Positions 24,501-35,192 of a DNA stretch of 64,000 nucleotides are shown in pieces. Under the pieces are notes generated by a model. That model was given only the letters and a program-made list of their open reading frames with translations. It did no database searches and was not told where the DNA came from. The stretch is from Acheta domesticus (taxonomy: Eukaryota; Arthropoda; Insecta; Orthoptera; Gryllidae): contig JAHLJT010004567.1 of the NCBI GenBank assembly GCA_031308135.1, forward strand, positions 131,517,715 through 131,581,714, written 5' to 3'. Numbering within the stretch: position 1 is the first letter of the stretch; each line of letters opens with the position of its first letter. The translations under genes and the position numbers were made by a program.

Positions 24501-27050
24501 TCAATTACATCTATATCTCATTTAATCAGTAAACTATTGGTGAAAAACCGTGCGAATATAAATCACTTTATATTTTGACTGAAGCAAATTGCTTCACAAC
24601 CCAAAAATCAATAAACTGTAAATTGAAATTTGAATTTTCTTGTTATGAGGTGACATTTCAATGTTAAATAACTTAATAGATTCAGGGTAACAAATGTCAC
24701 GGAGAAGAAATGCAAATAACTACAGTGTCACGGCATTTGCGGCCGTGAAAAAAAGCAGGTTTTGGACGAGAGAAACCTGTTTTCTTTGACCACTCCAGGT
24801 GCTTGGTTTTCAATCGTTCGACACGTCGCAAACACTAACACGATTAAATGTCTTTCTCCCTGTGTTTGCATAACTGTCACAGAAATGTGATTAAGGTGGT
24901 GCGGAGGGAGCACACAAGGTCGACAGAAGGCAACAAACGCCGCCACCGACGAAAACAAAGCGAAGGAGGAAGATCAAAGCAAAGCGGAGAAAACAGGCAG
25001 GCGCTGTGAAAGTACAAAAGGTGACACTCTCCAATAGTTTAATAGCAAACAATTTACATAAAAATTTCCTGACGCTGTCCTTCTTTATAATGAAAATTTC
25101 CAACAGCAAAATATGGTATAATTAGAGACCTGATAATGTGGTATTATAAGATATATTATATCGTATAATTTAATATTATTGGGTTGTTATTGACAAAAAG
25201 GGCGTATTTAATTCTCTCGTCTAATACGACTTTTATTTGAAACTGATTTTTTTGCCATGAGTGCAACGTACATGTCATGTGCATTTCACAACAGAGTTAA
25301 TAAAACAACAATAAAAGCGGTGATCTACACCAGCAGTGACAAATTATTTCGACATTTTTCTCAGTATTATTTTTTTGTTTGCTGGTGACTGAACTCATAA
25401 TGTACAATACAAATGAGTAAAGTAAGGTTTCATTCACGTGAGAAAGTTGAGAGTTCTCACTACTACGTTCTCTTGGTTGTCGGGTGCTAAATTTTATTCA
25501 TTCGTGAATTTAATTATTTCTGAAGTGCGAAAATGGGCATGCTATTTTCTGAAAAATTGTATATAATTTTAATCACTCATTCATTTGAAATATAAGGAAT
25601 TCTGGGACAAGTAACAATTTTATCATCATTGTGAAATCTTATTGAGAGCTGAAATGCATCATCATATGATTTTTGAAGTCAACTAAGGTACAGCTCCTAC
25701 TATTGAATTAAATCATATTTTCTAAATAAATGGATTTTTTTGCTATTTGTTTGGAGAATTTGAATCTTTGAATATTATAATATTCTGTAAGGGCGTATAA
25801 ATTATTATACTTTATTATATAATATTCACAAAAACAACTTAAGTTTTCATTATAATTTTTTTTATTAGAAATTAATTAGACTATGTGTTCAATAAAGGTT
25901 TTTTTGTTTATGATCAAAAATATACATGAACCCCTGAGACAAAGACTGTGAGACTAGCAGGCACGGCAGAGCTACGGGATGGGGTGTCAAAATTTTATAA
26001 TCTTCCAAATGTTCGATTGTAGACGAACACTAACAGAAAGCCATTTCTACTGGTTAATCGTATTAACGAGTCAATAAATTTCTCCAATTTCTAAAACGCA
26101 CAATTTCCAAATTCATAAAAGTATCGCCTAAATAAATTAAATACCCGAGTGATTATTTCAACAGTTATTGCAGTGCAATCATGGCAATATTTTTGTGCCA
26201 AATCAGTTAAATGTAATTTTCATTTCGAAACGTTTTCCTATTCTGCGAGAAAGCAGTAAATTTGATTAAATAAGCGTCTTTCTTGATTTTTAATAAATGC
26301 GAATTCGCCAAGCAAGAGAAACTTCTGTTTTCTATTGAGAGATGGGTGCAGTCTGGAAGTAAAGTTAGTCATAACGGAACTGGTTGTGGGTAGTGAAGAT
26401 GTGGGACTGCGGTTATAGCCCTGCAAAAACTAGTGATTTAAATGTTACTTTAATCACTCTATAAAATAAAGCATAAAAATGTGATATGGTAAACTTATTT
26501 TAATTCTTTACTTACCAAGCCCTCGAAATAATATTTTGTCGGTGGCCCGAGCGTTTCGGGGTAAGCAAAATTTAAATTTACATTGTTAATGAGTTTATGG
26601 CCGATGTTCAATAGCGAATCATCCGAACGAAAGAATATTCAGGAGCTTTGTGCCATCTCAAGTATCTTTTCGCGAATTCCGGGTGTCAACATTTCGTAAA
26701 GAGATTTGATAAAAGGTTGATAGTTTCATCAAAGGTTGATAAAAGTCTTTGTCAAATGTTCTCTTGTGAAGGTGATCCCGAAATAAATTCTAGCCCACGG
26801 TTGTTGCAATTTAGGTTTCGTGAATAGTTTGATAAGCAGGTCTTGCACGCTTGGATCTTCCAGTTTCCGCATGCTGGATGAAAAGGTCTTGAGTTTCTGG
26901 AGCACCGAGTTTCGCGAAATGTGAAATAAAAGTGTTGGACATTATGACAAAAAGATAGATAATATTTTAATTTTAAGTCGCATCAACCATTTCTTTTATT
27001 GCCGCCCTCTTGAACTGACTGGAAATAAAGCTGTTGGATCCTTCAGTGGA
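21580..27050. other. Long AT-rich stretch with no recognised gene or element
   Basis: About 5.5 kb in which I found no domain, no polymerase III box and no paired terminal repeats. If the candidate secreted-protein exon at 27121-27211 (minus) is real, its later exons would lie to its left, here or beyond, and I could not identify them. Confidence 0.4.
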
Positions 27051-27120
27051 TGTGGGTGTCACCTGACGTACTTCCCCGCCACCGCCGCCACCGCATGCGT
27101 GTGCCTGTGCGCGTACGTAC

Positions 27121-27211
27121 TTTCTTCGTCGGAGGGTCTTCGCGGGGAGAAGGCGAAGGCGGCGGCCAGCGCCACGAGGGCCACCACCAGAGCGACGCTG
27201 AGTACCCTCAT
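27121..27211 (-). CDS. Candidate first coding exon of a secreted peptide (signal peptide exon)
   Basis: From ATG at 27211 (context GCCAGCCATGAGG) the minus strand encodes 30 codons plus one base before the donor-like GAAA|GTACGT. The exon would therefore end in phase 1. The peptide starts MRVLSVALVVALVALAAAFA, a textbook signal peptide with a basic n-region, a long hydrophobic core and small residues at a likely cleavage point. It is followed by FSPRRPSDEE, which includes a dibasic pair. A phase-1 intron shortly after a signal peptide is common in genes for secreted peptides. A TATA-like box sits about 75 bp upstream. I do not recognise the family, and no second exon was found. It could instead be a chance frame in a GC-rich island. 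The longer upstream in-frame extension (to 27454) has low-complexity composition and is probably not translated. Confidence 0.45.
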
Positions 27212-27254
27212 GGCTGGCGGGAAGGAGTCGACGGGCCGCGAGGAGCGCTGCCAG

Positions 27255-27291
27255 TGGGTGGGAGCGGCGGCCGGCGCGCGCTCTTCTATAA
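27255..27291 (-). promoter_or_regulatory. Putative core promoter of the signal-peptide exon
   Basis: On the minus strand TTATAGAAG (plus 27283-27291) lies about 30 bp upstream of a CCACTGGCAG start-like sequence (near 27257). This leaves a short leader of roughly 45 nt before the ATG. The spacing suits a TATA-dependent promoter. The start site is inferred. Confidence 0.35.
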
Positions 27292-27454
27292 GCGCACGAC
27301 CACCTCCCCTCCCCCTCCCCTTTCTCGGCGGTGTACCCCCTCCTCCGCGCACCGGCGCCCGACGGCGGGGGATGCCGCCTCCAGCACCGGCGCGCACCGC
27401 TATCACCTGGCCGCACGCGCCCGCGTCGCGCTGCGCCGCTGCCATTGTTTCCAC

Positions 27455-28225
27455 GCACTTTGTCGCTTCTTTGTCCTTCCTCTTTGCTTCTGCTTCTTTC
27501 CTTTCCTATCCGTTTTCTTCTGCCACTTATTCCTCTTCTTTTGCCACTTATTCCTCTTCTTTTGCCACAACCTTCCTCTTCTTTTGCCACGCCTTCCTCT
27601 TCTTTTGCCACACCTTCCTCTTACTTTTTTTCTTTTTCCGCATCTTCCTCTTCCGTTTCTTTTGCCACATATTCCTATTCATTTTCTTCTTTCATCACAT
27701 CTTCCTCTTCTTGTTCTTGTTTGGCCACATTTTTTTTCTTCTTCTGTCACGCCTTCTTCTTTTTCTTCTCTTGACACTTTTTGTTCCTTCTCTGCGTTTT
27801 CTCCTGTTTCATCGCTTGCTTTTGTCTACTTCTTCCTTTACGTCTTCCTCTTTGTTTTATCCTGCTTCTTTTGCTTCCCTTTCGTTTCCGCCTTTTTTTC
27901 GTCTTTTCCCACTATATTATTACTTATTTTTCCTCCAGTCCCTCTTGTCCTCCTCTTGATTATTTTCTCTTCTTCTGTTTCCTCTTTACTTCCTATTTTT
28001 TTTCTTCTTTTTCTTCTTCTTCATACAAACACCTGATCATCCTTCTTCGCCCTTTCTTTTTTCTTTATATCTCTGACAATTTTTCGATCTATTATTATTT
28101 ATCGTTCCACATCCCAAGTTTTTCCTCTTCCTTTTCCCTATATATTTACATTACCGTTAATTTTTCTCTTCTAATTTTTATTCATCTTCTTCCTTCTATT
28201 CGCACAATTTACCATTCTTCATTAT
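27455..28225. repeat. Polypyrimidine tract with a degenerate ~21-bp minisatellite
   Basis: About 770 bp are rich in C and T on the plus strand. The first part (27520-27620) repeats TTCCTCTTCTTTTGCCAC followed by 3-4 variable bases, about five times. The remainder is degenerate TTC and CTT sequence. Frames of up to 328 codons exist in all three plus phases and encode only Phe, Leu, Ser and Pro strings, so none is taken as a gene. Confidence 0.8.
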
Positions 28226-28229
28226 CATC

Positions 28230-28893
28230 AAATTAATTTTATTTGTAACATTGTAGTTCTGAATTCGAAAATATCAATAAACAAAGATCGATTTTATTTT
28301 CCTTTTTACACGTTTATCTCCTTCCGTTGATAGGGACCACTGTCCATAGCATTCTTCAATTGCTACAGTTCTGTTCACGTGGAACGAAAATAACGCCATC
28401 TGAAGAACAGCCATCGAAGTGATTATTGGGAGGAATGCCTTCTATTACCTGCACCGAAGGCAACACTTCCTCTTCCTCAGCTCATTTTGAGAAGAACAAG
28501 CTCATAGGTTGAGCTTTACGGGGCAGAGTAAAGAATGTGTATGAATAGAAGTTCTCGCGCTCAGTTTTTAGCTTAACGATGATGCTGTCAAAACCTGCAG
28601 CAGTGAATTTCTCAAAGAATATAAAATATGTTGGTTCTTGTGAAAAAGAGGATATGTATCGTGAAGTAAAAGAAAACGCTTTAATCAGAAGAGCTACAAA
28701 ATAAAGATTGTAATTTATTTTTCTAACCATCGCCTCAGCGTAAATTACATTTAGGTTTCTCAGCTGCTTTCACTACTTACCTATGGTGGCAAATAGGTGA
28801 ATTGCATGAGAGATTGCTATTCACCTACCAATAAACCGCGGGTGCCACCCGTGCTTCTGAATCTCACTGGGGATGACTTGTCTGACATCCATG
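28230..28893. other. Non-coding stretch
   Basis: An 82-codon minus frame at 28482-28730 has no motif. Nothing else recognised. Confidence 0.4.
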
Positions 28894-28901
28894 ATCTAGT
28901 C

Positions 28902-29422
28902 CAATGATCGCCAAACCGTCGATCGCGAGCTACCAGTAGCTCACAGTTTTCGGTAGATAGCGATCAAGGTTGGCTAACCTGGATTTGTTCTATAGAGCTC
29001 AGACAGATGACTTGCGAAAACAGTTCCTCGCATTCTGCTGTGTGCGGTGATTTACCCATTGTTACTAAGATAGATTTGTGATAATGATTTAAAACAAAGG
29101 ACTTATCACTTTCAGTCGAAATGGGAAACCGATTACTTCTTTGTCCATATAAAGGACAAGTGTGTGTCTACTGTGCAGTGCAATTGAATCAGTTAGGAAA
29201 AAATGGAATTATCTTTCAATTCTTTTTGTAATGTGCAACTTTTTTTATATACAGTTTTATTAAAATTTGTTTCATATTTAATACACATTTGTGTTTATAG
29301 ACATGCTATGTTAACAAATGTTAAGATTTAAAAACATTTTTCTCTCTTGGTTTCTTGATAGCTCACAACTGGGTTGAAAACGATATGGTTACTCACAAGC
29401 TTAGTAAGTTTGGCAACCACTG
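28902..29422. mobile_element. Non-autonomous hAT-like MITE (521 bp)
   Basis: The left end CAATGATCGCCAAACC and the right end, read in reverse as CAGTGGTTGCCAAACTT, are terminal inverted repeats. The flanking octamers are ATCTAGTC (28894-28901) and GTCTAGTC (29423-29430), 7 of 8 identical. The CAGTGGTTGCCAAAC type of end and an 8-bp duplication fit hAT MITEs. The element has no coding capacity. Confidence 0.75.
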
Positions 29423-29430
29423 GTCTAGTC

Positions 29431-30290
29431 CTTAGATCTTGTGAGCCAGTTTTCCAAAGAACAATCATCGGGCAAATGCAGGAAGGATCCACGAAGGGAT
29501 AACGATATCTTCGAACTCATTCTCTTTGATCAACGTCGTAAAAACAAGATGATGAATACCTACCTCAAGGGCGCCGAACGTCGCCTGTCAACATCGCTAA
29601 AGTGAGATTTTTGTCTTGTGCTGCCATGTTTGTCATTGATACTCCACATTTCACACGTAGAGAATGTTTGTATAAGATCTTCCTGTAAGGTTACACCTAA
29701 TCTACTACAGCCTAACTGTTTATATATCTGGCCCGAACGTTCCTCCGTGACAGGAGCCTAATCATAGATGTAAAATATAAGTTTGCTTTCAGCTTAAAGC
29801 CGCTTACTCCATTACTCCATGTAAAATAAAACACACTAAAAACACAAAGAACAAACGGACTTTAGTCGCACTAGCGTATCCTTGTGAGAACTCTCGCATG
29901 TTAAACCTCACACTCTTCTTATCCTTCCATTTCCATATTAATAGACCGGGAGCCAACAAAAAAATCGACATACGATAAGCTCAAAGCTAAAACGTTTTGA
30001 GAAGTTAGCCAGTATTACGAGGAACAAGGAAACACAAGTATGGCGTCCTGTAGGTTCGGCGTTGCGATGCGCAATTTTTTAAATGTCAAAAAAACTATGC
30101 CATTTGAGAATGAGTACACAGCTAATTCTAGTTGTATATTGTTCGTTACATAGTCAAAGCGTGAAGGAGTTGTACGCCAAACAGAAGCGACGTCTCGAAC
30201 TGTCCGTCATATTAAATTGAACGTGTCATTTTTTTGTCTGCTTGGATTACGATCGCAAATCCTCCTCTCTCATTCTCTCATTTCCCCACT
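29431..30290. other. Non-coding stretch, nothing recognised
   Basis: No motif, terminal repeat or RNA signature was found. Confidence 0.4.
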
Positions 30291-30965
30291 CTCTGTCTCC
30301 CTTCTTCCATCTGTGTCTCTTTCCCCCACTCTGGCTCTCTTTTTCCCGCTCTCCTTTCCCCGCTCTTTTTTCTCGCTCCGTTTTCCCGCTCTCTGTTTTC
30401 CCGCTCTCTCTGTTCCCTCTCTCTCTTTTCCCTCTCTCTCTTTTCCCTCTCTCTATTTTCCCTCTCTCTCTTTTCCCTCTCTCTTCCCCCTCTCTCTTTT
30501 CCCTCTCTCTTTTCCCCCTCTCTCTTTTCCCTCTCTCTATTTTCCCCCTCTCTCTTTTCCCTCTCTCTCTTTTCCCTCTCTCTCTTTTCCCTCTCTCTCT
30601 TTTCCTTCTCTCTCTTTTCCCTCTCTCTCTTTTCCCACTCTCTCTTTTCCCTCTCTCTCTTTTCCCTCTCTCTCTTTTCCCTCTCTCTCTTTTCCCTCTC
30701 TCTCTTTTCCCTCTCTCTCTTTTCCATCTCTCTCTTTTCCATCTCTCTCTTTTCCATCTCTCTCTCTTTTCCATCTCTCTCTCTTTTCCATCTCTCTCTT
30801 TTCCATCTCTCTCTTTTCCATCTCTCTCTTTTCCATCTCTCTCTTTTCCATCTCTCTTTTCCATTTCTCTCTTTTCCTTCTCACTTTTCCTTCTCACTTT
30901 TCCCTCTGTATTTTCTCCTCTCTCTTTCCCTTTCTCATTTCCCCCTTTCTCTTTTCCCCTTTCCT
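30290..30965. repeat. 15-bp CT-rich minisatellite (TTTTCCCTCTCTCTC)n
   Basis: The core at about 30395-30865 is near-perfect 15-mers, with a clear change of variant at 30724 from CCC to CCA (TTTTCCATCTCTCTC). Shorter, noisier units flank both sides. Because 15 is a multiple of three, all frames stay open on both strands. The resulting PSLSF-like and KREREG-like repeats are artefacts. Confidence 0.9.
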
Positions 30966-31065
30966 CTCATCAACTTACGCTGACTGCTTCTCGTGTTCTC
31001 CTCCACCTCGCCCCACGGGACACGGCAACACGGCCTAGCAACAATGAAGCTCACGTGAATTAGGA

Positions 31066-32330
31066 ATTGCATTTAACTGAAGCGCCATCATGCCCTGTGG
31101 TGCCATCTAGTAGAGTTACAATAATTGCACTATGCCTATGTGCTTCCCGTAAGTGCAAGCAATAAGTTGACACATTTTTATCGCAATTGGATGCACGATA
31201 CGGCAGCGTATTAGGCACGAACCAACAAACATTGATTTTTATATATTAGATTAATTTTCTGTATAACTTTTTCGTGAATTTTTCCGATACTTTAATAGTT
31301 ATTCTGATATTTGGGGCGGAGGGAAAAATCAGAGATAATTAAAATTTATCTTTAAATAACCCGACTTTGTTTTATTTACTTAGATTCTACACGTCTTTGA
31401 ACAAGTGGGGTAATATTGAGAAGAGACGGACCAGCCAAAATGTTTTAGAATTAAAAAGATCTCATCCTGCAAAATATGGTGTAAAAAATGTTCTTTTGAG
31501 GCCTAAAAAATTTATTTTTTAAGGCCCTAAACCGTTTAGTTTAGGAGTTATTTAACGATATAAATTCGAAAATTCTATAGAGCGTAGCGGGTTGCATTTA
31601 TATGAATATTTAGTTTTTTATTCTTCATCACTATGTAGCGCCATTTGTAATGCCACTAGCATTACATAACTTTTCCTATACTACGTATATTATTTCGTAT
31701 TATACGGGAAAGTAAAAAATGATGGAATAGAGAAAACGGGTTTTATATTATAAAAAATATATTTTGAATATTTACAGGAGCGTTAGCCACTACAGCGTCG
31801 TGAGGGGAGGCAACATTTTTGCCCCTTAACCCAGTTATATTGATGGAAATGATCTAGCACTAAAAACAAGAAAGTCGACCAAAAAATCTCTCTATCCTGT
31901 GAAGGTAAAGGAGATGATTACTCATTTAAATTAAAGAAATTTTAATAATTTGAATTCAAAAGAGGTTTTTTTCCAAAACTATCGATTAAAGAGAACATTT
32001 TTATAATGGAAAAAGAGTTTTTTAGTACGTTTAGGAAGAGTTTTCATATAAATATCCATTGCCCTCTTCTCCGACACCAGTACGCAGCTCACAATCCACA
32101 CGAGCTCGCAATCCACATCCTGGACACTTGACTCATTGCTCGTTTGAAGTTGACACCGAAATTTTTTTATGATATAAACCTTCTGTATCGTAATCATTGG
32201 TACTTTCAAACAGGTTTCTTTGAGTAGTGTTGACCTGGTGCTTCTTAGCTGTTCTCTTTGGATTTCTATGATTATTCTTAACCTTTTTTCTTCGTTGGTT
32301 TAGTGGTGAAATGTCGTTGGCATTTAAAAT
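31066..32330. other. Non-coding stretch
   Basis: No recognised gene. A 76-codon minus frame at 31979-32209 lacks motifs. Confidence 0.4.
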
Positions 32331-32565
32331 TAAATGATCACAGGTATTGTCATTGCCAACAATGTTATTTATTTTAAGAGCAGCTTTCGATGGCTTAGCC
32401 ATCATCATCAGTTTTCTGCTGTCTGGAAGCCACGAAACGACTACACGACTACTAGTTGTTTCGTGGCTTCCAGACAGCAGAAAACTGATGATGATGGCTA
32501 AGCCATCGAAAGCTGCTCTTAAAATAAATAACATTGTTGGCAATGACAACACCTGTGATCATTTA
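32331..32565. repeat. Foldback element: 108-bp inverted repeat, 19-bp spacer
   Basis: Arms 32331-32438 and 32458-32565 are reverse complements with a single mismatch (A against G in the CAGGTATTG/CAGGTGTTG phrase). The spacer is 32439-32457. The RNA of either strand would form a very long hairpin. No clear short target duplication is visible, although AACCTTTTTTCTTCG (about 32280) and AACTTTTTTCTTCGG (about 32565) flank it in direct orientation. The right arm contains CTGATGA, a perfectly paired 6-bp stem and GAAA (32485-32511), discussed in the findings. Likely origins are a snap-back transposon or a recent inverted duplication. Confidence 0.9.
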
Positions 32566-32908
32566 ACTTTTTTCTTCGGCTATTTTGCGTTTCATAGCTT
32601 TTTGTTTTTCTTTTGCTTCCTTATCATCTTTTAGCGCAAACGGGCACAATGGCTACAGTGGCGGGCAAATTGGCCACCTACTGTCCGTTGTGCCCACCCA
32701 GACGCTATTAGCAAAATCTTTCTGTCAGTTGTCAGAACAACGACGAGCCATTTCTCAATACTGAATTTTATTGCCAAGTTAATACTCTTTAAAAAAATAT
32801 GTTTCAAAAACTCAACTTGCTTCATAAATATTTAATAATATCATGATGTGAGGACTTACCTTAGATCAGAAGGTACGAGAAACACGAAAATTGCAATAAC
32901 TCTTCATG
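32566..32908. other. Non-coding stretch with a small hairpin
   Basis: GGGCACAA near 32642 pairs with TTGTGCCC near 32689 around a partly complementary centre. No gene recognised. Confidence 0.45.
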
Positions 32909-32913
32909 ATGTA
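32909..32913. repeat. 5-bp target site duplication ATGTA (left)
   Basis: Identical to 39434-39438 on the other side of the LTR element. Five base pairs is the duplication length usual for BEL/Pao and Gypsy integrases. Confidence 0.9.
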
Positions 32914-34473
32914 TGTTCAATCTCGCGAACAATTACAAGGAAACTCGCCAGCAGGGTGCAGCCTCAAATTGTCTTTCCTCCGCGCGGCCAACATTCTTCG
33001 GCTGCCCCACCTTCAAAGTTTCTCACGGCTCAAGCTAGGCGATACAAAACATAAGAAATGAAACACAGATGTTCAGGCAACAAAACGACTTTCGTTGAGC
33101 CCTCTGGCCGCAAGCACCGAACCGCCGCGTACTTACTGTAAGCCGGGGAAGGGGCGGCAGGCTCGGCCTCCCCCGGCGGGCGCGCGGCCCTCAAGCCATT
33201 AGCCTTTTACCTGCTTTTCTCAGACTTCGGCGGCCAGACATATTTACAAACATTCCAGATATCGCTACGTGCCTCCCGCCCCAATACTGGCGTTAGAATT
33301 CGCCGACAACGAACGCATCTGCTAGGCAGCCGCGTCCGCGCCCGCGCCCGCGCCCGCGCCCGCGACCGCGCCCGCCTCACCGCCCCTTACTCTCAACCAG
33401 CATCGCGGTTCCCGTGAGAAAATACCAAACCTTGTTAATGAGATGCAGCCATCGCGGGCACAGCCCGTGCCACCCATAGTCACGTGAAACACTTCAAAAC
33501 ATAACAACGAATAGCGAGCATCTCTTGTGGCACTCTACGTCTCACTGTACTTCATAGGCTAGCTGCAATTGTCACGTGACTCTTCCCCCTCTGCACTCGG
33601 AAACATACGTTCAAATAAATACGGCAACTTCGCTCCCACGCGCCACTGTTATGTCGAACTCTTATGTCAAACTATCAGTCAATTTCGCTGCTACTACGCA
33701 GGCACTTCAATGTCATTTCTTCAATGTCATTTCTACTATGTGAAACTACCATGTCAAACTTTGTCACTGCTATGTCAAACTTCTAAGTCAAACTACTATA
33801 CTGCTGCTACAATTACTGCTCTGTTCACTACTATGTGAAACTACGCAGTCACACTTCTATGTCAAACGCTACTATTACGCAGTCACTCTTCAGTCAATCT
33901 CACTGCTACTATTACGCAGTCACTCTTCAGTCAATCTCACTGCTACTTCTACGCAGTCACTCTACGTCAAACTACTATTACTGCTGCTACAACTACTACT
34001 CTACTCGTCGGACAGCCTGCGAACGAGTCAGCTGTCCTTGCTCTGCCTATCAAGGCTCCGGCAATCAATCGGCGCGGCCAGCAGGCCGCGATCAACAGTA
34101 CGGGCCGCTCCAGCACGCGAGTACGCGCCCATGGTGACATCCAGCCTACCAGCCGAAACATCCGCAGCCCATTTCTACGGACGGCACGCACACACTCAGC
34201 CGTCTGACCTGGGTTGGTGCTTGCTGTACTGTCATCAAACTGTAAGTGTAAACTTCAAGAAACAAGAAACCTTTAATTACAAACATTCATTGGTCCTCCG
34301 GCTTACTACCTAACTACTTGTAAAACTAATCAATATTTCAAGAATTAAATTTAATTTATTCACAAGTGCATTGCATTTCATTTGCCCCTACGAAACAATC
34401 CCCTGAAACCTGATCTGACCCTGTATGTAGTCGCTTCGCAGTACGGACCTTACACCGCCCTGCATCCATTACA
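32914..34473 (+). repeat. 5' LTR of the BEL/Pao element (1560 bp)
   Basis: Starts TGTTCAATC and ends CATCCATTACA. It contains a GC-rich block with a (CGCGCC)n-like run near 33333-33372. AATAAATA at 33614-33621 may serve as TATA-like or poly(A) signal. A field of ATGTCAAAC-type and CGCAGTCACTCTTCAGTC tandem motifs spans about 33650-33990, and GTAAGTG, a strong splice-donor match, lies at 34242-34248. The terminal dinucleotides and length match the 3' copy. Frames inside it recur identically in the 3' LTR and are not separate genes. Confidence 0.92.
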
Positions 34474-34478
34474 TATAA

Positions 34479-34492
34479 TGGTCGGCTCCGGG
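34479..34492 (+). promoter_or_regulatory. Putative tRNA primer-binding site
   Basis: TGGTCGGCTCCGGG begins 5 bp after the 5' LTR. A start with TGG, complementary to the CCA end of a tRNA, is expected at this place. I could not assign the tRNA. Confidence 0.55.
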
Positions 34493-34699
34493 CCGCATAT
34501 TGTCAGCACCAGTTCTATGCTATACAGCCACTCTCTCAATTAATACATCAGACGGGATTCAGGAATTGTTTCAGCAGGGAATGAAAGTTTTGAAACTATT
34601 TTAATCAATTGCTTTGCCAGTTCACCTGTGTCGTGAAAAGTGTTACAATTCGAATCAGTCAATCATTCAGAACAATCAACGCCAATCTACTGATTCTTT

Positions 34700-35040
34700 A
34701 CTTATTCAGTGTTCAGTGCTCATTTATTATTGCACAATTTACTGTTCACTTACTATTTCATTATTCAATGCTCATTTATTATTGTACAATTCAGTGATTT
34801 ATTTACTATTACATTACTCAGCGCTAATTTTTATAGTGATATTCAGTGCTTATTTGCAAGTGCATTATTTATTGCTTCTATTTATCATTGCGCTATTCTC
34901 AATTTTTATTAGCTATTGTATTATTCAGTATTTTATTCTCAATTTCTGTTGTGTTATTCAGTGTTTTTCTAATATTATCGCTTAATTCAGTGTCTATTTT
35001 GCCAAGTGTTTTTAAATTGTTATTGTATTGTTCAGTGTGC
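34700..35040 (+). repeat. Degenerate ATTCAGTG repeats in the 5' leader
   Basis: TTATTCAGTG-like motifs recur at least seven times (near 34705, 34841, 34925, 34955, 34985, 35030) within T-rich sequence such as CATTTATTATTGCAC. Each TTCAG resembles a splice acceptor, so several acceptors may be available for the donor in the LTR. The leader has many upstream stops. Confidence 0.55.
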
Positions 35041-35192
35041 ATGTTTGTACAGGTCAACATCAGCCCACATCAGCGGCTGAGTGTGTGTTCCCCCCTTATC
35101 GCGACTTGCTAGTGCATTCACATTTTGCACATTTTTTCAAAATTGGTTACGCCCCAACGCGGGCACTTACTAATTTCTAACTTAAACTCAAA

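Noticed and set aside
27050..28236. Plus frames of 328, 286 and 151 codons rich in Phe, Leu and Ser
   Set aside because: Composition artefact of a polypyrimidine tract. All three phases are equally open.
30395..30865. Regularly spaced repeats resembling a CRISPR array
   Set aside because: Units are contiguous 15-mers without spacers, in a eukaryotic context.
30217..31063. Long plus frames (up to 273 codons) and minus frames in the CT array
   Set aside because: Pure translation of a 15-bp repeat in every phase. No start context or domain.
33569..34313. Frames of 89-100 codons repeated identically near 38526-39094
   Set aside because: They lie in the two LTRs and come from short tandem motifs. 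Duplication is due to the LTR pair, not to a gene family.
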